In this document: piece after piece, positions 7,382 through 10,655 of the stretch
How positions within the stretch are numbered: position 1 is the first letter of the stretch
Layout: the number at the start of each line of letters is the position of its first letter
Source of the DNA: Paludibacteraceae bacterium
GTDB taxonomy: Bacteria > Bacteroidota > Bacteroidia > Bacteroidales > Paludibacteraceae
NCBI GenBank assembly: GCA_017965125.1
Contig: JAGCQO010000111.1
Span: forward strand, 1 to 10,655
Reading direction: 5' to 3'
DNA: 10,655 nt
The notes under the pieces: generated by a model
Databases searched by the model: none
What the model was told of the DNA's origin: nothing
What the model saw: the letters and a program-made list of their open reading frames with translations, nothing else
Made by a program: the position numbers and the translations under genes

Positions 7382-7413
7382 CAAAGGTATTTTCACCTAA
7401 AAACCTCGACAAT
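7382..7413 (-). promoter_or_regulatory. Bacteroidetes-type promoter for the minus-strand porin/imelysin cluster
   Basis: On the minus strand a perfect -7 box TACCTTTG (7389-7382; consensus TAnnTTTG) is preceded by 20 bases and then ATTG (7413-7410; consensus TTTG). Transcription would begin near 7376-7379, leaving a leader of roughly 30 bases before ATG 7347. The leader is A-rich with no Shine-Dalgarno sequence, which is normal for this phylum. Confidence 0.65.
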
Positions 7414-7430
7414 CACCATAAATGATGATT
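7411..7430. promoter_or_regulatory. Candidate operator: 20-bp imperfect palindrome over the -33 element
   Basis: AATCACCATAAATGATGATT matches its own reverse complement at 16 of 20 positions, with perfect five-base outer arms (AATCA/TGATT) and inner CAT/ATG. It overlaps the -33 element of the minus-strand promoter and extends upstream, a place where a repressor or activator could act. The halves do not follow the classic E. coli Fur-box arrangement, so no regulator is assigned. Confidence 0.35.
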
Positions 7431-7520
7431 TTGCCACAAACCCGCATACCTATTTTTTGTTACTTCACGCCTGAAACCAATCATCAACATATCTTAAAAA
7501 GCTTAGAAACCGCTTACACA

Positions 7521-7551
7521 ATTGCCCTTTCGCAGAAAATCACTATCTTTG
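7521..7551 (+). promoter_or_regulatory. Bacteroidetes-type promoter for hpt
   Basis: ATTG (7521-7524), a 19-base spacer, then a perfect -7 box TATCTTTG (7544-7551). Transcription would start around 7555-7558, giving a leader of about 25 bases before the hpt ATG at 7582. No other TAnnTTTG box was seen before adk or the GH28 gene, so this promoter may serve all three. Confidence 0.6.
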
Positions 7552-7581
7552 AAATTCTGAAATCCCTTATAAACCAAACTC

Positions 7582-8121
7582 ATGGGAAACATCACGATTA
7601 AAGGCAAGACATTCAGACCATACATCTCCTCAGCACAGCTGGAAGCCGTTGTGGAACGAATGGCCAAGGAGATAAACAAGGACATCGAAGGCGAAAAGCC
7701 CATCTTCCTCGCGACTCTCAACGGAGCCTTCATGTTTGCCGCCGACCTGCTGAAGAGGATTACGACCGAGTGTCAAGTCTCTTTCATCAAAATATCATCA
7801 TACGCAGGCACAGAAAGCACAGGAGATGTAAAGGAACTGATAGGGCTGAACGAAGACATCAGCGGAAGAACCGTCGTCATCGTGGAGGACATAATCGAGA
7901 CCGGCGTCACCATGAAGGACATGATAGACAGACTCATGCCACATAACCCGAAATCAGTGAAGATAGCCACACTGATGTATAAACCACAAAAAATGACAGT
8001 GGAAGGCGTGACACCACACTACGTCGGCATGGAAATCGGAGACGAGTTCATCGTCGGCTACGGACTGGACTACAACGGCATAGGACGCAACCTCGCCGAC
8101 ATCTACATCGCCACGGAATAA
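7582..8121 (+). CDS. hpt: Hypoxanthine phosphoribosyltransferase
   Basis: A 179-residue cytoplasmic enzyme of purine salvage, which converts hypoxanthine (usually also guanine) and PRPP to IMP or GMP plus pyrophosphate. The PRPP-binding motif VVIVEDIIETGVT lies at 98-110 with the acidic pair E102-D103. Other family elements are LNGAFMFAADL (46-56, pyrophosphate loop), SSYAGTESTGDVK (72-84, active-site lid) and GDEFIVGYGLDYNGIGRNLA (153-172, purine pocket). Length is normal for the bacterial family. The start follows the promoter by about 30 bases, without a Shine-Dalgarno sequence. It is 46 bases ahead of adk; hpt-adk adjacency is common in Bacteroidales, and both enzymes manage the purine nucleotide pool. 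Assignment is firm; the split between hypoxanthine and guanine preference is not visible. Confidence 0.96.
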   Translation: MGNITIKGKTFRPYISSAQLEAVVERMAKEINKDIEGEKPIFLATLNGAFMFAADLLKRITTECQVSFIKISSYAGTESTGDVKELIGLNEDISGRTVVIVEDIIETGVTMKDMIDRLMPHNPKSVKIATLMYKPQKMTVEGVTPHYVGMEIGDEFIVGYGLDYNGIGRNLADIYIATE

Positions 8122-8167
8122 ACAAATCAAAAACGAACAACATTTTATAATTAACAAAAATCACAAA

Positions 8168-8737
8168 ATGAAGTACTTAGTATTATTTGGCCCTCCAGGA
8201 TCAGGCAAGGGCACACAGAGTGAAAACATCATCAAAAAGTATGGTTACGCACACATCTCTACAGGCGACGTTCTGAGAGCTGAGACTGCAAACCAGACTG
8301 CTCTTGGAGTAGAGGCTAAGAAATACATGGACGCAGGACAGCTCGTGCCTGACAGCCTCATCATCGACATGCTCGCTAAGACTATGGACAGCTACACTGA
8401 CGCTAAGGGCATCATCTTCGACGGATTCCCAAGAACTGTGGCTCAGGCTCAGGCTCTCAAGGAAATGCTCGCTAAGAGAGGCGCAGACGTGACTGTGATG
8501 ATAAACCTGCAGGTGGACAACGACGAGCTGACTAAGCGCTTGCTCGAGAGAGGCAAGACTTCCGGCCGCTCCGACGACAACCTGGAGACTATCAAAAAGC
8601 GTCTCGACACTTACAACAACCAGACTGCTCCTGTCATCGACTTCTACAAGGAGGACGGCAAGCTCGAGAACATCAAGGGCGTTGGCTCTATCGACGAGAT
8701 TTTCGACGCGATAAGCAAAGTGATTGACGCGAAGTAA
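8168..8737 (+). CDS. adk: Adenylate kinase, short-LID form
   Basis: A 189-residue cytoplasmic enzyme catalysing ATP + AMP = 2 ADP. The P-loop GPPGSGKGT is at residues 8-16, the AMP-site segment ISTGDVLRAE at 30-39 and FDGFPRT at 84-90. The LID is the short version: RGKTSGRSDDN (128-138) joins directly to the following helix, instead of the long, often zinc-binding LID of the 210-220-residue bacterial enzymes; this length is usual for Bacteroidetes. The start is an ATG after an A-rich leader. Codon choice stands apart from the minus-strand genes: all 13 threonines use ACT or ACA, and GCT dominates for alanine, consistent with selection for high expression. Tandem stops (TAATAA) close the gene. 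Confidence 0.97.
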   Translation: MKYLVLFGPPGSGKGTQSENIIKKYGYAHISTGDVLRAETANQTALGVEAKKYMDAGQLVPDSLIIDMLAKTMDSYTDAKGIIFDGFPRTVAQAQALKEMLAKRGADVTVMINLQVDNDELTKRLLERGKTSGRSDDNLETIKKRLDTYNNQTAPVIDFYKEDGKLENIKGVGSIDEIFDAISKVIDAK

Positions 8738-8763
8738 TAACACTCCCCTTAAATCTAATACTT

Positions 8764-10401
8764 ATGAAAAAACACATTTTGACAACGACAGCACTTCTGT
8801 TCGCAGCTTTCGTTTCTGCGCAGAACGTGCCTACTGCCGAAATACAGAAAGAGGTTGACGCGCACCTGAAGAACCTTCCGTTCGCGTCATTCTCGATAAA
8901 GGTTCCTTCTTTCGGCGACAAGGTTTACAACATCAAGGATGCTGGAGCCATAGGCGACGGAGTGGCTATAAACACGGAGGCCATCAACGGAACAATCAAG
9001 AAATGTTCTGAGGCTGGCGGAGGTACAGTCATCATCCCTGCCGGACTCTGGAAGACCGGACCCATAACCATGATGAGCAACGTGAACCTGCACCTGCAGG
9101 CTGGAGCGCTCGTCGTGTTCAGCGCCGACCCTAAGGACAACCCTATCGTACAGGACGGCAAGAAGTTCACGATTCCTTCGCTCATCAACGGCTCTGGACT
9201 TAAAAACGTAGCCATCACCGGAAAGGGTATCTTCAACGGAAACGGTAGCGAGTGGAGACCTATCAAGCGCGAGAAACTGCCAGAAAAGCAGTGGAAGAAC
9301 ATCACTAAGAAAGGCGAGCTCAGCCCCGACGGCAAAATCTGGTATCCTGCCAAAGGTACAATGGCAGCAAACCAGAAATTGAACAACGCCGACCAGTCTA
9401 ACATGACCAAGGAGCAATGGGAGGAAGTAAGACTTGCCATCCATCGCCCTTACCTCATCAGCTTAAAGAAATCGCAAAACGTCTTTGTTGAGGGAGTTAC
9501 ATTCATGAACTCACCACACATCACATACTACCTCAACGCCATCGACGGACTTGTGATGAAAGACGTGAAGGTGCTGAACGAATGGTGGTTCCAGAACGCC
9601 GACGGACTTGACATAAGCGCTTGCCGCAACGTACTCATGTACGACTGCACAGTGAACACTGGCGACGACGGCATCTGCATGAAGTCGTCAAAGAGCTCTG
9701 CCAGCGGACGTCAGTTCGGACTCGAGAACATCGTCATCAGGGACTGCAAAGTTTATCACGCTCACGGCGGATTCGTCATCGGCTCTAACACCGACGGCGG
9801 CATGAACAACATCCTCGTGCAGAACTGCGACTTCAGCTGGTCGGACGTAGGCCTGAGAGTGAAGAGCGGCGCAGGACGTGGCGGAAGAGTCCAGAACATC
9901 TATATCCAGGACATCTACATGAAGGACCTCTCTGGCAATGCCGTAGAGTTCGAGTTGACATACCAAGACGCGGCTGTGGAAGGCACTGCGGTCGACAAGA
10001 AACTGGACATGGTGCCAGACTTCGACAGCTTCTTCTTCAAGAACATCTACTGCGACGGAGCCAAGGGCGCAATCGTCATCGGCGGAACAGCTGACCTCAA
10101 CGTGAAGAACGTGACTTTCGAGAACGTGCACATCAAAGCAAACAGCGGCGTGAGCGCATTCCGTTCAGAGAACATCACATTCAACAACGTGACAATCGAC
10201 ACACCAGTTTCTCCGACTTACAGCCTCAACAAGGGCGTGAACATCACATTCAAGAACATCCCACAGTTGCCAACTTCAGGCGTGTTCGCGAAGATTCTCA
10301 ACCCAGAGACAAAGAACATCGTCTTTGAGAACGTGAAATTCGACAAGAGCAAAGTTGAAATCATTAACGGCGCAAACGAGTCTCAAGTCAAGTTCAAATA
10401 A
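8764..10401 (+). CDS. Glycoside hydrolase family 28 (polygalacturonase-like), secreted
   Basis: A 545-residue enzyme with a signal peptide (MKKHILTTTALLFAAFVSA, cleavage before QN), so periplasmic or exported. After a pectate-lyase-like start (VYNIKDAGAIGDGVAINTEA, 54-73) comes the right-handed parallel beta-helix with repeated 'N-I/V-x-F-x-N-V' turns. All GH28 catalytic signatures are present: NAD (278-280), GDD (300-302), AHG (333-335) and RVK (365-367), giving predicted acids D280, D301 and D302 plus H334, R365 and K367. An insert of about 60 residues (163-222) is common in gut Bacteroidetes members. The likely substrate is a galacturonan such as homogalacturonan or a rhamnogalacturonan; which one cannot be told. 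No SusC/SusD partner lies in the window. It begins 26 bases after adk with no promoter or terminator between, so it may be read from the hpt promoter. Confidence 0.93.
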   Translation: MKKHILTTTALLFAAFVSAQNVPTAEIQKEVDAHLKNLPFASFSIKVPSFGDKVYNIKDAGAIGDGVAINTEAINGTIKKCSEAGGGTVIIPAGLWKTGPITMMSNVNLHLQAGALVVFSADPKDNPIVQDGKKFTIPSLINGSGLKNVAITGKGIFNGNGSEWRPIKREKLPEKQWKNITKKGELSPDGKIWYPAKGTMAANQKLNNADQSNMTKEQWEEVRLAIHRPYLISLKKSQNVFVEGVTFMNSPHITYYLNAIDGLVMKDVKVLNEWWFQNADGLDISACRNVLMYDCTVNTGDDGICMKSSKSSASGRQFGLENIVIRDCKVYHAHGGFVIGSNTDGGMNNILVQNCDFSWSDVGLRVKSGAGRGGRVQNIYIQDIYMKDLSGNAVEFELTYQDAAVEGTAVDKKLDMVPDFDSFFFKNIYCDGAKGAIVIGGTADLNVKNVTFENVHIKANSGVSAFRSENITFNNVTIDTPVSPTYSLNKGVNITFKNIPQLPTSGVFAKILNPETKNIVFENVKFDKSKVEIINGANESQVKFK

Positions 10402-10421
10402 GACACAAGACACATAACCAC

Positions 10422-10456
10422 AAATCCCTCAAGAATCTTTCTTGGGGGATTTTTTT
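10422..10456 (+). terminator. Intrinsic terminator after the GH28 gene
   Basis: A 13-base stem with arms at 10422-10434 and 10440-10452, holding one G-T wobble, has a five-base loop (10435-10439) and a run of seven T at 10450-10456. It lies about 20 bases after the GH28 stop and is the only strong terminator seen on the plus strand, so it probably ends the hpt-adk-GH28 transcript. Confidence 0.85.
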
Positions 10457-10655
10457 GTGTGGCATAAGGGGCATTTATCCACATGGAACGAACCAAAATC
10501 ACACAAAGAGCATAGAAAGAAATTCACAGACGAATATCTTGCGAGACATTACTAAAACAGAGATAATAATCAGCCTCAAAAGCACTATCGACAAACGTTA
10601 CAGAAGTTTTCATCCTACTTTTTGTCCATTAGCCCACAAAAAAACAAAGGTTAGC
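10457..10655. other. A/T-rich region at the right edge with no supported gene
   Basis: About 200 bases after the terminator. No coding frame with recognisable content, RNA gene or repeat was seen. Two near-matches to a minus-strand -7 box (TAACGTTTG near 10595 and TAACCTTTG near 10650) have one base too many between TA and TTTG. The stretch may be the upstream region of a gene beyond the window. Confidence 0.4.

Noticed and set aside
7411..7430. Naming the palindrome a Fur box
   Set aside because: The half-sites read AATCA..CAT/ATG..TGATT, which is not the GATAATGAT-type repeat of known Fur boxes, and no regulator gene is in the window.
10590..10655. Minus-strand promoter at the right edge
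   Set aside because: The near-matches have three bases rather than two between TA and TTTG, and no gene start is served by them inside the window.

Overview
The window looks like a chromosomal segment from a Bacteroidales member (Bacteroides/Prevotella-like). The grounds are promoters of the TTTG-N19-21-TAnnTTTG type with no visible Shine-Dalgarno sequences, the short 189-residue adenylate kinase typical of the group, S(x)SC-type lipoprotein signals followed by acidic residues, OprO/OprP-like porins, and a periplasmic GH28 pectinase. Genus cannot be fixed by eye.

Left part, minus strand (1-7347, read right to left). Six co-directional genes encode: an outer-membrane porin with an N-terminal coiled coil (7347-5782); an imelysin-like lipoprotein with its GxHxxE motif at the extreme C-terminus (5749-4583); a di-heme oxidoreductase lipoprotein of the DHOR/COG3488 family with two CxxCH sites (4391-2973); a second OprO/P-like porin (2936-1719); a mono-heme c-type cytochrome lipoprotein (1700-918); and a Rid/chorismatase-like protein without a signal peptide, cut by the window edge (875-1). 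Imelysin-like proteins are implicated in bacterial iron uptake, and proteobacterial imelysins commonly sit beside COG3488 proteins. The locus therefore reads as a cell-envelope iron/redox system in Bacteroidetes form: two porins for passage across the outer membrane, an imelysin for binding, two heme lipoproteins for electron transfer, and a cytoplasmic protein related to chorismate-cleaving enzymes. The iron assignment is inference.

Centre (7348-7581). A divergent regulatory region holds a promoter for each direction. A 20-bp imperfect palindrome (16 of 20 positions symmetric) overlaps the -33 element of the minus-strand promoter. A second, 15-bp palindrome lies just upstream of the di-heme gene, and a terminator-like hairpin lies between the imelysin and di-heme genes, so the locus may be divided into two expression units.

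Right part, plus strand (7582-10456). hpt and adk (purine salvage and adenylate interconversion) are followed 26 bases later by a GH28 polygalacturonase-like gene, with a clear intrinsic terminator after it. No promoter or terminator was seen between adk and the GH28 gene, so all three may be cotranscribed. The final 200 bases contain no gene I can support.
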